DNA from: Lingula anatina
Taxonomy: Eukaryota; Brachiopoda; Lingulata; Lingulida; Lingulidae
Reading direction: 5' to 3'
DNA length: 64,000 bases
Assembly (NCBI RefSeq): GCF_001039355.2
Contig: NW_019773526.1
Coordinates: 90,033-154,032 of the forward strand
Part shown: positions 1 through 12,679 of the stretch, piece after piece
How positions within the stretch are numbered: position 1 is the stretch's first letter
How the letters are laid out: each line of letters opens with the position of its first letter
The notes under the pieces: generated by a model
What the model saw: only the letters and a program-made list of their open reading frames with translations
The model's database searches: none
What the model was told of the DNA's origin: nothing
Program-made: the position numbers and the translations under genes

Positions 1-2
1 AA

Positions 3-994
3 GACCCTGATCAAGGAATTCCTGCACCATCCCCATTTGCACGGCATTTGCACAATCTTGAAAATGATGAAGTCAAAGGAACTGAACTAATCTCAGTGTT
101 TATGCCAGTCACTAACAAAAAATTTTTCATTTTAGCTGATTTCACATGTTATCATTCATTATGTATGTCACAATTATTTTTGAGAAACTGTACATTTCCA
201 GAATTTTCTTCATGCTGTCATTTCATTTGTTTCTGTCTATATTCATTGCACATTTGCCATACTGAGGGTTTTCAGAACATGTAGGTGTATTTAATTCACT
301 GGCTTTTTTAAATTTCAGGTGTGCACCAAATGGGTTTTAATACTTTATTTATGTTTTTCAATGTATCTCTCAATATTATATGATGCAAACTTCTCTCAGC
401 ACAAGCACTGAAAATCTGCTGTGTTAGCTTGTGGTTATTGTGATAAATGGCCTTTCTCAGTTGAGATGACTGACCATTGACTTAATGACCATTTGCTGAC
501 CGTTGACCATTCTTATTTAAAGACGTCATTGAGGTTACCAACAGAATTTTTTGTTGCTTGTGCTTAGAGACTTTCTCTACAATAATTCACACACCACACT
601 GATTAAAAATTACAGTTCTTTTTATTATTATACTATTATTATTCTTATTAATTCACAGCAGTTAACGCCTGGTGTTAACGTACATCGTTCACCATCTTCA
701 CCGCCAATACAAAATGAGCGCGATGGCCCTGTAAGTTTGCTGCATGTCTCTGCAGACTAAGGCTGTAGAAATATACCACATAGCATATATCATATTATAA
801 TCAAATCACAGCAATTAAATGAATAGATAGCTATAGGTATACATGTTATAAGTTTGTTTTCTTTAACAGTTGAGGATCATGAATGGTCTTTCAAGTAACC
901 TGTTTTTTATAACGTGTTACTATATTTATTTATTCATTTACTGATATGAGTTCTACCGTGGTATCAAGCTCACTATTTTAATCCATGGCTTTTA

Positions 995-1052
<58 letters not shown>

Positions 1053-4000
1053 CTTATTTATACTATATATTATTCATGGGGTCTGGGATGAATATATTAT
1101 GTAGGTCAAGAGGATGTTCATTGACATAGATAGAGAAATAAAATCAACTGTCTCAGCAAACTGTTTTCCTAAATTTGAACTTAAAATTTTGAAATTCAAA
1201 TTTTTATCAGCCAAAAGTGATTCATTTATTTTTGTTCTGCGTAATTACTGAATGTGTTAAAAATATACGACAACATGAAAAAAAAAGATAAAGAAACAGT
1301 TTGGTAAGGTTATATAGGGGGAGGGGAGGATTTAGACTGCTAATTATCACAGGGTAATATGCTAGATATGGACACAGTAGTATCGACGGGTAGGCAGTGA
1401 AATGCTGTAGTTGGCATGTCAGGTGCTGGGAGTGTGGTTGTTGTTCTTGGCACATTGCGTTAGTTGTGATTTTAAACACATTTTAGCTGTAACTGTTGAG
1501 GATGTAGTGATGTGTGTGTAACTGTGGTGTAGAGGTGGTCATTGTGCTTGAGATTAATCATAAAGAAGCCTGACAAAACATAACCGCACTGCAAATACAA
1601 ATAATAACATTAACATGCTGAATAGTTTGAAGTTACGAATTTGAGATTGGAACAGGTGATTTAACTTTATTCACAAAATTACAGTTCTGGGTATTAAAAA
1701 AATTAATGAGTATGCATCAGTTTTACTAATTGGAAAAAAATAGTTTTTGCTTTGTAGAAAAGAAAGCCCTGGGCCATTAATATTTATAGTACATCTGATA
1801 ACATGAATATTGATTAATCAAAACACCACTTTTGTGGAGTGACACAACTTATTTTAATGATGATAAGAAATCACAAGTAAAATCATAAAAATGAATTAAT
1901 TTATTTTCACCTTGTAACAGTTTTATTCAAAACATTTTTCATTCACTGTAAAACTTAAGCTGTTTTTTTTTTTTTTTTTTCGTTTACTGCAAAACTTAAG
2001 CTGTTTGTGTACAACTAATCTTTGCTTAACATTCTCAGATATTTTAAAAGCTCACATAATTGCAATCCTTTGCAAGTGCAAATATTCACAGTTTTTTTCA
2101 CCCATTTGCAGCCTGGCTTGTATTCACTCCTTAGCACAGTTTAGGGATAGGCCAAAGACAGTAGTAAAGCTTAGAAGAAACTTATCAATCGTTGAGCTGT
2201 TGCAAAATTTATTTTGAAGACAAGTTCATACAGTTAAAATATGCTGCCTCCCAAAACTTGCATGCAATTTGAAAAAAATACAGCAATTTCTGTAGTTTTT
2301 TTCATTCTTATTACTCGTTCCAAAAGACTTTGCTACAGGAGTGAAAACTGCTTCAATATTGAACTTTGTCTGAGAACTTTCCGCACCCTTTTACTCTAGG
2401 CACGTCGAGGCCATCATGGTCGTAGTGAATCACAACCTGTCTACCCAAATCACGGCCGACTTAGCTACCTACAAAACAATAACAACAAATGGAGTGTAAG
2501 TGCATGGTTATATGATACAAGGCTTATGATTGGCTTGTGGTTTGAGAGAGGATACATTTGCATAATATATAATACATTGAATATGATAGGCTGTTGCTTC
2601 ATTATAGAGGATCGGACAAAGAATGTATTCTTTAGTGCTGCCCACAGCAGTATTGATAGGTATTGTAGATATCAGTCACACAGGATGCAAAATATGACCC
2701 AGATATATTATTAAATGATATTTTGTAAATATTTGTATTGTGAATCATGTTGCATGTTGCTGCATGAAGAATGAACTATGTTATTCAGTGACAGTGAAAT
2801 TGCACGTTGACATCATATTTTATTTATCAATTCCATGTCAGTGAATGTTAGAAAAATAATTCATAACTTCTCCCAGATGTGTGATAATGCGATAACTGTT
2901 TTGTCATATGGAATGCAGTATTTTACCATTTAATATGTTAACAAAAACGAGTGATGAATTAATTACAAATAGTAATTGATTTATTAAGAGTGTTTTTTAC
3001 CTTCTTAACATCGGATTCTTTGAATTGATGTGTCGTTTACTGTTTTTGTAACTGTTTGTGATAGTGAATAACCTTCCATTTCCAGAGCTTGTTCTTGGCT
3101 TTTTTGTTGTTTTGTCTTGTGCCCGTGTTGCATTGATGATTATTGTTTCTCCATGTGTAGCAGCCAATAGTTCTACCTCGACCCAAATCCCAATATGACC
3201 TACCAGCTCAGGGTCCCGACCTCCAGGCCGGCTTAAGACGAGTTGCTTCGCATAATAACGCCTTTACTCCAGTAAGTTTTAGCCCAAAGGCTGCTGACCC
3301 AAAGGCTTCACTTCAGCAAGCGTGACATCACATGAAATGTGTGACATTACATAAAATGTGTGACATCACTCCAAGTGCGTGACTTCACCACGGGTGATGG
3401 ATTAAGTTGAAGTGGCATACTTTCTTATCATACTGACATGGGCAATTCTTGAGACCACTTCACAAAATCATTTTGTGTCATTCATGATTTATTATTATTA
3501 TTTTTATTTTCTCATTCTCTATCATTTGTCTGTTTCACATAAAAGCAGAATAAGTTTTGTTTTGGAGAGTAAACTAAAAGATGGAAACTGAATTTTTTTT
3601 CTATAAAATTAATAATCAGAATTGGAGAAACCAACTGTTGTCAGTGTTAATTAAGTATGTCACTGCTTGATCAGAGTCAAGGGAGGCATTTCTAGTCAGC
3701 TTATAACCGCTTAACTCAGTATAACTCATCTCAGCAGTAATACAACCTTATGTGGGACATCAGAAGGACTAGATTGATTCCTGTGGCTAGTATGGTCTGC
3801 TGAGGTGTGCTAAGTTAAGTAGTTATAATCCGACTGTTAATGCGGACAGAGTTCGTCAAGTGGTCACAAAACCTCGGCCATACATGCCAGGTTGTTTTTG
3901 TCACGTTCACAAAATATTCACGCCATGTTTTGCTGTGTGTGTTAGGAAGAAAACGTTGTTGATCCTGCAGAGGATGAGGTATCCGAGAGTACTGAGCTTT

Positions 4001-7000
4001 ACCCTGTGCGGCGTGCTGCATCGCAGGGCAGTGCCCTAGAGTCGGTAAAACCAGTGGTACGCCGCGCTGGCTCAGTTAATAGTGCATTGGAAGCAGTAAG
4101 TCGAGGGTTTCACCCTCATCGTAGTAAAAAGAAACCTACTGCACAGCTCTTTCTTGCGGTCACTTCTTTATTCCAAATCACCTGAAATTTCACTCTGCAG
4201 TTTCTTCCTGGTGACACTGATTATGTCTTTGTACTGTTTGTTCAATGTACGTGGATATATATGTATATATATTTGTGTTATCCTCTTACTGTGAGAACAT
4301 ATATAAACACTGATAACAGTTTTCCTGTAGCTTTATATTAATGGAGTGGTTGGTTACGTAATTGAATCTGTAAGAAATATAATCTAGTAGATCACTATTG
4401 CCGAGTTCACATACAGGTCTACTTTAAACCAGAGATGATAAAAAGGATGTCATTTGATGTCCCTTGCTTTGCACTGCCTATTTTATCTTTTTATAGTACC
4501 CCAGCTTGTCATATGGCAGTGCTTCCACCTCTAATATTTGATTTTTTTAAAGGTCTAAAAATCAGTGGCATTTCTAATGAAATATTCCAAATTATCCTCA
4601 GTTTTCCTGGTTTGTATCAACCTGCATTTGAATTGTCCTCTTTCTGCAGGCAGTCCTGAAACTATTTTGCATACTAGTTCCCTTTTATTTGGGTCTAAAG
4701 AAGTTCTGTATGAGAACACGGCTTGAGAGGCTTAGCATAACATCTGTTATATAGCATACAATAATATTTTCTATTATAATTCTACTACCACAGCCAGTTC
4801 CTGTGTTTTGAGGTGGTTCCAACATAGAATGTATTAATTACCTGTAATACTAATTAGTCAAACTTTATTGCAGGGCAATACTTCTAATTCTGTAATGTTC
4901 TTTGGGTCTAAGGCATATTTCTGTATTATAGTCTGTTCTCAAAAAATTCCAATGTAATGTCTGGTAGAGGGATACATGTGCTGCCATCTGTAGGGCAACT
5001 TTACTGTGCTGCCACCTATTGTACAATGCATATTGTAGTCATGGCAACCTTAGGAAGGTTTCAATGCTTCATTAACATTCACTTTTTCATTGTTCTTTAT
5101 AGATTGTACACCAGGCTGGGGATTTAACACTTGTACCAATATGTTCTTCAAATTTACAATTGTTTGAGTTATATGAATATTAAACAAGGCAAACTATTTT
5201 AGATCCAGCCCTTTAGTCACTTAGTTTATTATAGTCTGCTTCATATGATAGTATGAATAATTTAATTACGTGCTTTTGAATTTTTGGGTAAAAAAATATT
5301 TTATTTTCATATTAAGTTTAAATATTTGGTTTCATTTGGTCATAATCATAGCTGTAAGTAGTTCTTAACAGATTGCATAACTTCATGATATTCTAACTGT
5401 AACATGGTGTATATTTGCCATATTTGTTGTCATCCCGCCCACTACTGTTATGTAAAAAAACTGTGACAATTGTTGTAAATGCAATCATGCTGTAGTGAAT
5501 TTGGACCCAGTGCCTACGGAATCTGCTGTATATAGCTGGTTTTGTGAACAACATGCTTGCACAAGTTAAGATTTAAGTTTCAATGCCAAGCCCATTATCT
5601 ACACTTCATCTAATCTCGCCCATCAGTCTAAAGTTCTCCATCTACTGAGAAGAATAATAAAGCAAGAGAAATAATGATGGCATCACCAAAGCCAGTATGC
5701 GATAACATTGTTTTCTGAACAATTGACACAGTTCGTTGCATGTTCCTCATCTTCACTTTCATACCCATGGATTGTTGGCAAATAGTATTTTAATACTTGT
5801 TTTAATGTAGTCTTCCCATTTGTTCCAGTCTGGTCGACCTGCTTCGCGCGTTCCATCCCAAACCTCCCCAACCAATGAGAGAATAGAGCTGCCGCCAGCG
5901 GCTCAAAGGCCGACGTCCTCTCTGACTACAGTCATATACCCACTGATGCAAGATGTAAGTTATAAAAAAAAATCATCAGTTTGGAAAATAACTGAGATCA
6001 AAGACCCTACTGTCACAACCTGTATAGCATTCAGACTGTAGATGGCTGATGACACAATGAAATGTCTCTTGTGGGTAAAAAATTATTCCTAAGTTTGTGA
6101 CAGAAGAGCTTTTCGTATCTCTGTACGTAAGAAGTCATGATTTCAGTAAAGTTGGGTCATCTTAGTACAGCCCATCTTTGAGTATGATTTGATTACAATT
6201 AACACAGTGTGAGTATAGTAGAAAATTGGGATGTCCACCAGACTTACAACTTGGACCTGAAAATGCCCTGATATTATTATTATTATTATTATTAATATTA
6301 TTATTATAAGCTACATATTGTATTTTTATTTCACATTCTAGCTTCGAGAGAGACATAGGAATTCAGGACATCCACAGCATGGGGAAGCAATTGATGAGTT
6401 ACGGAAAGCATTTGATCATGTAGAGCGCTCTTCGCCTGGTATAACAGACATATTAGTATCAGAAGTAGTACAGCGGTTAGGAGGTGCTTCACTTAGTGAT
6501 GGGCAAATTACACAAGCTATTCAGCGAGTAAAAGGGTAAGTTATTGCTCAGTTTTAATGGACTGTTTATGGTATTGTATTGCCTTAAATTTTTCCACTAA
6601 AAATGAAGTAATGTATGAGTAAGTAATGGAATTAATGGCTTAGACCACAATTTTTTTCTTTTAGATTTTCAGTGAAAGCCTGCAACTATTCACTTGACTA
6701 AGTTGAGTTATAAATCTCAGTAGATTGATAATAAGTACATTTCTGAAAAGTAGTCAGTGTGACACCAGGAAAGTGTTATTTGAATTTTTACACCGAAATC
6801 CCTTACACAAAATCTCAGGACAGTCAGTTGACTGATGTGAGCTGGCTGGTCCACGTGAGTAGTATTCATTAACCTTAAGAGTGAGTAGTATGTAAAGTTT
6901 ATGAAAACTGCTGTTTAAGTTGAATCATAACTACCAGACAATAATGTATTGAGTTAATTTACTTTAAAAAACTGACATTTTCATTTCGTCACTTTTCAGG

Positions 7001-7012
7001 AGGGCAACGTAG
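3..7012 (+). CDS. 3' part of a multi-exon gene, Pro/Ser/Arg-rich protein of unknown function (5' end outside window)
   Basis: Exons read from splice sites and a single continuous frame: 659-730, 2400-2495, 3161-3271, 3946-4095, 5829-5954, 6342-6535 and a terminal exon 7000-7012 that adds G-R-A-T and a TAG stop. A further exon at about 3-71 (reading DPDQGIPAPSPFARHLHNL) is likely but has a weak donor. All internal junctions before the last are phase 0 with strong GTAAGT-type donors. The protein is mostly disordered and rich in P, S, R and N. It contains three related basophilic motifs (LRRVAS, VRRAAS, VRRAGS). The 6342-6535 exon is different: about 60 residues of predicted helix (EAIDELRKAFDHVERSSPG, then SEVVQRLGG) that may be a small C-terminal domain. 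I do not recognise the family. Splice structure is well supported; the function is unknown. It looks like a cytoplasmic scaffold or cytoskeletal adaptor, which is a guess. Confidence 0.7.
996..1050. repeat. (TA)n microsatellite in intron
   Basis: Uninterrupted alternating TA run inside the intron between the 659-730 and 2400-2495 exons. No sign of function. Confidence 0.95.
3322..3397. repeat. 19-bp tandem repeat, four units, in intron
   Basis: Four degenerate 19-bp units begin at 3322, 3341, 3360 and 3379, each starting GTGACWTYAC. They lie 50 bases after the donor of the 3161-3271 exon. Units 1 and 3 contain TGACATCA, which resembles a CRE/ATF site, but a simple tandem repeat is an adequate explanation. 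Confidence 0.75.
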
Positions 7013-10000
7013 GATAGAATTTAATACCAATGTGACTCTGATCAGGCTGTCCTGTCCTAGGTGGCAGCAGCAGTCTTCCTGTATTTGCCGTCCCAGAGAG
7101 GGTAGTCAAGTGCAGACAGTTTCCGTGGAGACGGCACCCTCTGACTGTTATAATTGAGAAGAGGATCAGTTGACAGGAAGACAAAGTTTTAGTATAAACA
7201 GCAGGATGCAAAACACTTGAGATATGAAAAGTTCATTGAGTGCAGTTTTTGTCAGAAATTAAAAGCATTTAGAGCAGGCATGGATGTGAGGGTATTAAGC
7301 AACATCACGTGGCACAAAGTGACCAGGAAGGGCCATTAATATTACTGCAGTATAAGTAAGCCATTGATTATAACAGGACTCATCTTGTTAGTGCGGTTGT
7401 CACTGAAAAAAGGATTTCTGGAAAGATGATATTTCAATGGGGAGCCTTCCAAGTGTGTTGGATCACAGAATAGGTCACATAACCTTCATCTACCAAGCTG
7501 TCAGTGCCAATAAAATGCTGCAGGGAATAAATGAATAAAAGCAGTATAGTCAAGCTGAGGGCATTGCATTCAGTAACCTTTTCCACTGTAGGTGGCACCA
7601 CAAAGTGTACACTATAGATGGAGCCACTATGACTAGTGATTATGATTAGTTGGTCCCCAATCCATGACAGGCTAGTTTATTTTTCCACAATATTAAGACC
7701 TAATTTGCACAAAGCTGGACCATTTGTCCAGACCTTAAATTAACACCATTTACAAAAATTCAAATTCATTAGCATCCGAGGCAATGGCTCTGCTAAGTGA
7801 AAGGGAACACATCTGGTGCACTTAGAATTTTATAGAAAGGAATTTCAGTAAATGGGCCATTGGGTGCACATTGGACCTGTGTTCATCTTGATGCTGATTG
7901 ACCATTATTGAACTTTGTATCTTATATTTCTGCCCACCTGTACTAGTAAATACTCCTCTCTCCATCTCCTGTCGAGGGGCATCCGTCTAGCTGTCAATGG
8001 GTTCCAATTAGTGGAACTAAAATGACTAATATATTGATTGTTTAGAGGACTCCAGTATTGTCAGGCATTTACTTTCCTTCTGCTAGAATTTTCTCAGAAT
8101 ATTTTTTTAATCAGTTAATTAATATTTAGTTAATTGCTAATTTTGACGTTTGGAAATCCCAAGTAATGTGACCACAAGAAATGTTCTCATTAGATGAGCA
8201 TGGAAGTATATTAGTTACCAATGAAACATGGGACTGTCTTGACTCTAGGCCCTCTGGTGGTTTGTAGTTTAGTTAATGTTGGACCAGGGTGCACACGTGT
8301 TCCTCCATGTTAAGGACGGAATTCAGTTATGTCTTAGAAAGAATAAATGTTGCTGTAAATATGGAACTGCTGCCAATGTAAAAATAAAACTTAAGCTTGT
8401 GTATAGATAATATATAATTTAAAGATAAGACTTTAATGAGAAAGTATCTTAAGAGGGACACAGTGTGTGAGTGGTGCAGCTATACAAAATGTCACCTTTT
8501 TGAAGAAAAATGGCTCCAGTTATTTATAGAAAATGTACCTCCAGATTTCGTTATTAGGGCATATTGGGTATTTTGATTATTCTTATCATTATCGGGTATG
8601 TTTTTATTTTGTGAATAAGAAGGTTTTGTTTTAAGATTTCATGTAAGTAAATTTTAAATATTGAAATCTGGCATTTGTTAACAGTAAGTAACGAAGTGGG
8701 CAGGTCAACTTATATATGTATTAAAAAATGGATGAGCTGAGTTGGTAAAGTACAGGGGAAAAATGTAGTAAATAACTGCACACTTTTGGACTAAACACCC
8801 AGAAACAGACCATGTTTTTCATTTCTTTTTTCTTATCTTGATGACAGTCTGAGGTGACATGAGATCTCATGAGAAAACTAGATATTTGAAAGTTGTTTTT
8901 CTTCCATGGTTGTGCATATGGTTATATAAGTCATAGAAGGACAAATGCCTGGTAATGAATTGGCGGAATTTAAGGGTGGCATATTTTCTGATACTTTTTG
9001 AGATGGGTCATGATGAAGGGGTTGTTTGGTCCTCTTCGTAGGCCTAGATTTCTTGATTTTTTAGGGTTAAAGCAAAAAAAAAAGTGTGATGGGTTCTCCT
9101 TCTTTTTATCCCAGTTTAAATTTTTCAACTCAGATGTGTGTCGATTGTTAAATTATTTCAAATGAAACTATATTGTGTAACATACGATGGAGAGAGAAAG
9201 TCGGAGAGAAAGTCATGCTCGTCATTTCTTCTCATTTTCAAATTGGGCATTTTGTGGACCCCTTTTGTGTGGTTTGATAAAGAGGCAAACAGGATTTTTT
9301 CTTGCATATTCTAAAAACTCCCTTCTCATTTTAACCCCCCCTCCCCTCAATTATTGATTTGTAGGCTGATCGAAGCTTTGTTTAAAACAAAATAAAAACG
9401 TTAGATTAATGGAATTATTGCCGTAATAGAGCCAAATAATACATGTAAACAGCTCGAGTTCTCATTTTATTTATGTTTTAAATTGGAGGCTGTTGAATAG
9501 AGTGTTTATTCTACTTTTTATTAATTAAACCAGAAAATATTTGAATGGTGTTCTGGCCTAACCTCACGTGTCCTACTGGACGATGGTCAAGTGGACGTGG
9601 TGATTGGGAAGAACTTTGTAATATATATAAATATATATAAAGAGAAATATAAATAACATTAATAATAACTATGTACAACTTGTTGATTGAAAGGATTCCC
9701 TTTCAGAATAAATGAACTAACGACATTTTAATGTGGTGCTGCCTTTTGTGTTGTTATTTGCTGTAAAATGAAAAATGATGCTTCAAGAAATGAAACACCG
9801 TGTTTCATTTTTCAATGTGCAAAATTTTTAATTTGTGATGGGCAATCCTTTGAAAGTCCAAAATTTTGGTTAGGTGACGTACACGAAAACACGCAGAGAC
9901 TCCGTCACAATCTGTCTTTCACATTTAAAACCAATTATTTAAAACGAAGCAAAGCAACATGTAATCTATTTTCACCGTTATCTGATACATCTGTGCATTT

Positions 10001-10119
10001 TTCATTGTACTAAAAATACTGTTTCGTGAGAAAGACTGTGCATTTCTTGCACCATGGTCCGTTTCTCTTTATCCGAGTCGTGGTTTCATTTAAATTGAGT
10101 AGACCTGCCTTACACCCTG
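7013..10119 (+). other. Probable 3' UTR and downstream intergenic sequence
   Basis: No coding pattern seen on either strand. It follows the inferred TAG at 7010-7012 and contains several AATAAA-type signals (about 8341, 8385 and 9710) that could end the upstream transcript. How much is transcribed cannot be told from sequence alone. The rest shows only short A/T-rich runs. Confidence 0.5.
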
Positions 10120-10770
10120 GAATAGAACGCCTTCACAAAACGAACGTCTGGATGAACAGGACACTGGTGAAAAACGGTCACCCTCGCTTAAAATTATCCC
10201 CGCTTTGATGATTGCCGCAGATAAGTGCACAGGATGAATATTAAGACGAGTATATTTTTACCATATATGAAAAGTGCTGGGATGAAGAGCTTATATTACT
10301 CTGATTTGTTACGCTCTTGACACTTTTTGTATGGGAAAGGGGAGAGATGGGGAAGAAGGGGGCGCCTCGAAAATTACGGGAGGGACGTTTTCCCAATGTG
10401 TCCTCCCCCTCACCAATCATTGCCCAGTTTATATTTTTGTGGGCGGGGCTTTGTATCATAGTGACACATGTCACAGATGTTTCCATTCTCAAGGTTTTCA
10501 ACGAAAGAACCACCGTACAGACACGGGGTGGGCGTGTTTGTGGTAAAGGACGGTATACTCAGATAAGATGGGTTCACCCACGTCGATATTTACTGTGCGC
10601 AATTTCAAAGGCTTGGCATGTGATAAACGCGAGTTTTTTCACGTTCACAAATAAATTCTATGTAATAATATTATTAGAACAATAAACAGAAAAATATACA
10701 ATAGAAGTTATCTGAATATTGCTTGAAAAATAACCTTAACGTGGATTTTTAGAAAAAAACTTTTCTTGCT
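10120..10770. repeat. Upstream array module, copy 1 (most diverged)
   Basis: Recognisably homologous to 16199-16830, 23527-24180 and 27640-28280 but with more substitutions. Shared landmarks in order: a block starting TAGAACGCCTTCAC, a GGGCGGGGCT GC-box, the inverted repeat GTGACACATGTCAC at 10461-10474, the phrase TCTCAAGGTTTT, and a GATA-like CTCAGATAAGATGG. It precedes the first proline-rich gene promoter, as the other copies precede theirs. Short reading frames here are not conserved among the copies, so I treat it as non-coding. Confidence 0.7.
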
Positions 10771-11408
10771 CAGCAGCACAGTAGGTTGGCTAAGGAGAAC
10801 AAGCACAGTTTAATAATCCCCCTCGAGGATTAGGCCTACTTTTGCTACCCCCCCCCCCCCCATACACACACACACATTCTAGTTATTAACCTATTCTCTC
10901 GTCACTCGTGGCTTGTGGCTTGCATGATAGCTGTTGTGTAGGAAGACTGAAATGTGACACAGGTCTCATCTTATACATGTGCATGAAGTTATTAAACAGA
11001 ATTGGAAACAAATCAGAAAAATGATCGTCGCCTTGTCTTTGAGGGCAAACAATGCGCGCTAGACCTAAATATAGCCAAAAAATTCTATTGAAAATTTCAT
11101 GTTTCCTTATTCAGTAAGGTATACTCTATTTAAAAACGTGGAGAAAAACTCCAGCTATTATCTTAATTTCTTTTTACCGCCATGACTGTAAATATCGGTC
11201 TCTATCTCTATTACGAAATATAAAAAAAACTATAGACTTAGAACTAAGAGAAAAAGCATGGGTAGTAAATTATGTGAAAGGTTTTATAAAAGATACTATT
11301 TCACGGTGATCACGGAAAAGTTTTGAAATCACAAATAAAATTACTTTTTTGCTATATAAAGCTGTAAACCTATCTATCAGCCTTTGAGGAATAATTTGCA
11401 CGCAAAAA

Positions 11409-11451
<43 letters not shown>

Positions 11452-11632
11452 ATACATGAAATTAATTATTCTAACACAGATTCCGACCTCAAAATTCATC
11501 ATTGGCAGTTCACTAAGTGGGTGGTCCTGCTGCAATCAGCCATTACCAAATCTGGGACGATAGAAGGCAAAATACAGGATTCAATCCCTGGGTTGGCGTG
11601 TATTACAGCCCACGGCTGCTTACTACACTGTG

Positions 11633-11640
11633 TATATAAA
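11633..11640 (+). promoter_or_regulatory. TATA box, proline-rich gene promoter copy 1
   Basis: TATATAAA lies 87 bases upstream of the ATG at 11720, within a block conserved in all five copies (GGTTGGCGTGTATTACAGCC just upstream). The transcript start is expected about 30 bases downstream, near the TTCACATTCTG stretch. Confidence 0.75.
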
Positions 11641-11719
11641 GAGGACCATGAGCAGCTTTTCTTCACATTCTGATTATAACTGGAATTGAAAACTCGACGA
11701 GGTTCTCAAAAGAAAGAAG

Positions 11720-11753
11720 ATGCGCTTGCTTGTCGTGAGCATTTTACTGACCG
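11720..11753 (+). pseudogene. Proline-rich secreted protein, isolated signal-peptide exon (copy 1)
   Basis: This 34-nt first exon is identical in design to the other copies: it codes for [11 protein letters not shown] plus one base, then a GTGAGT donor. No second exon follows, because the sequence reaches a single N at 11831 about 78 bases into the intron and then rewinds about 970 bases to repeat the same promoter. It may be a true truncated duplicate, but an unmerged contig end is the more likely explanation. A functional product cannot be inferred from what is present. Confidence 0.7.
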
Positions 11754-11830
11754 GTGAGTTCTCTCCTTTTTTTTTTTTATATCATTGCCACGATGTACAA
11801 CTGTGAGGGTCATTATACCGTCAATTTTAC

Positions 11831-11831
11831 N
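11831..11831. other. Single-N assembly join
   Basis: The sequence before the N ends at the position equivalent to about 12797 (CGTCAATTTTAC). The sequence after it restarts at the C-run/CA-run equivalent to about 10845. So 10850-11830 and 11838-12797 are near-identical consecutive copies separated only by an N, as expected of overlapping or haplotypic contigs joined end to end. Confidence 0.85.
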
Positions 11832-12592
11832 GATCCCTCCCCCCCCCCCCCCCCCCCCCACACACACACACATTCTAGTTATTAACCGTCACTCGTGGCT
11901 TGTGGCTTGCATGATAGCTGTTGTGTAGGAAGACTGAAATGTGACACAGGTCTCATCTTATACATGTGCATGAAGTTATTAAACAGAATTGGAAACAAAT
12001 CAGAAAAATGCTCGTCGCCTTGTCTTTGAGGGCAAACAATGCGCGCTAGACCTAAATATAGCCAAAAAATTCTATTGAAAATTTCATGTTTCCTTATTCA
12101 GTAAGGTATACTCTATTTAAAAACTCCAGCTATTATCTTAATTTCTTTTTACCGCCATGGCTGTAAATATCGGTCTCTATCTCTATTACGAAATATAAAA
12201 AAAAACTATAGACTTAGAACTAAGAGAAAAAGCATGGGCAGTAAATTATGTGAAAGGTTTTATAAAAGATACTATTTCACGGTGATCACGGAAAAGTTTT
12301 GAAATCACAAATAAAATTACTTTTTTGCTATATAAAGCTGTAAACCTATCTATCAGCCTTTGAGGAATAATTTGCACGCAAAAATAAATAAATAAATAAA
12401 TAAATAAATAAATACATGAAATTAATTATTCTAACACAGATTCCGACCTCAAAATTCATCATTGGCAGTTCACTAAGTGGGTGGTCCTGCTGCAATCAGC
12501 CATTACCAAATCTGGGACGATAGAAGTCAAAATACAGGATTCACTCCCTGGGTTGGCGTGTATTACAGCCCACGGTTACTTACTACACTGTG

Positions 12593-12600
12593 TATATAAA
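12593..12600 (+). promoter_or_regulatory. TATA box, proline-rich gene promoter copy 2
   Basis: TATATAAA is 87 bases before the ATG at 12680. It has the same flanks as copies 1 and 4 (type-1 spacing), and the upstream block with CTGCAATCAGCCATTACC is also conserved. Confidence 0.8.
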
Positions 12601-12679
12601 GAGGACCATGAGCAGCTTTTCTTCACATTCTGATTATAACTGGAATTGAAAACTCGACGAGGTTCTCAAAAGAAAGAAG

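Noticed and set aside
10317-10685. 122-residue frame in the upstream module
   Set aside because: The frame is not preserved in the other three module copies.
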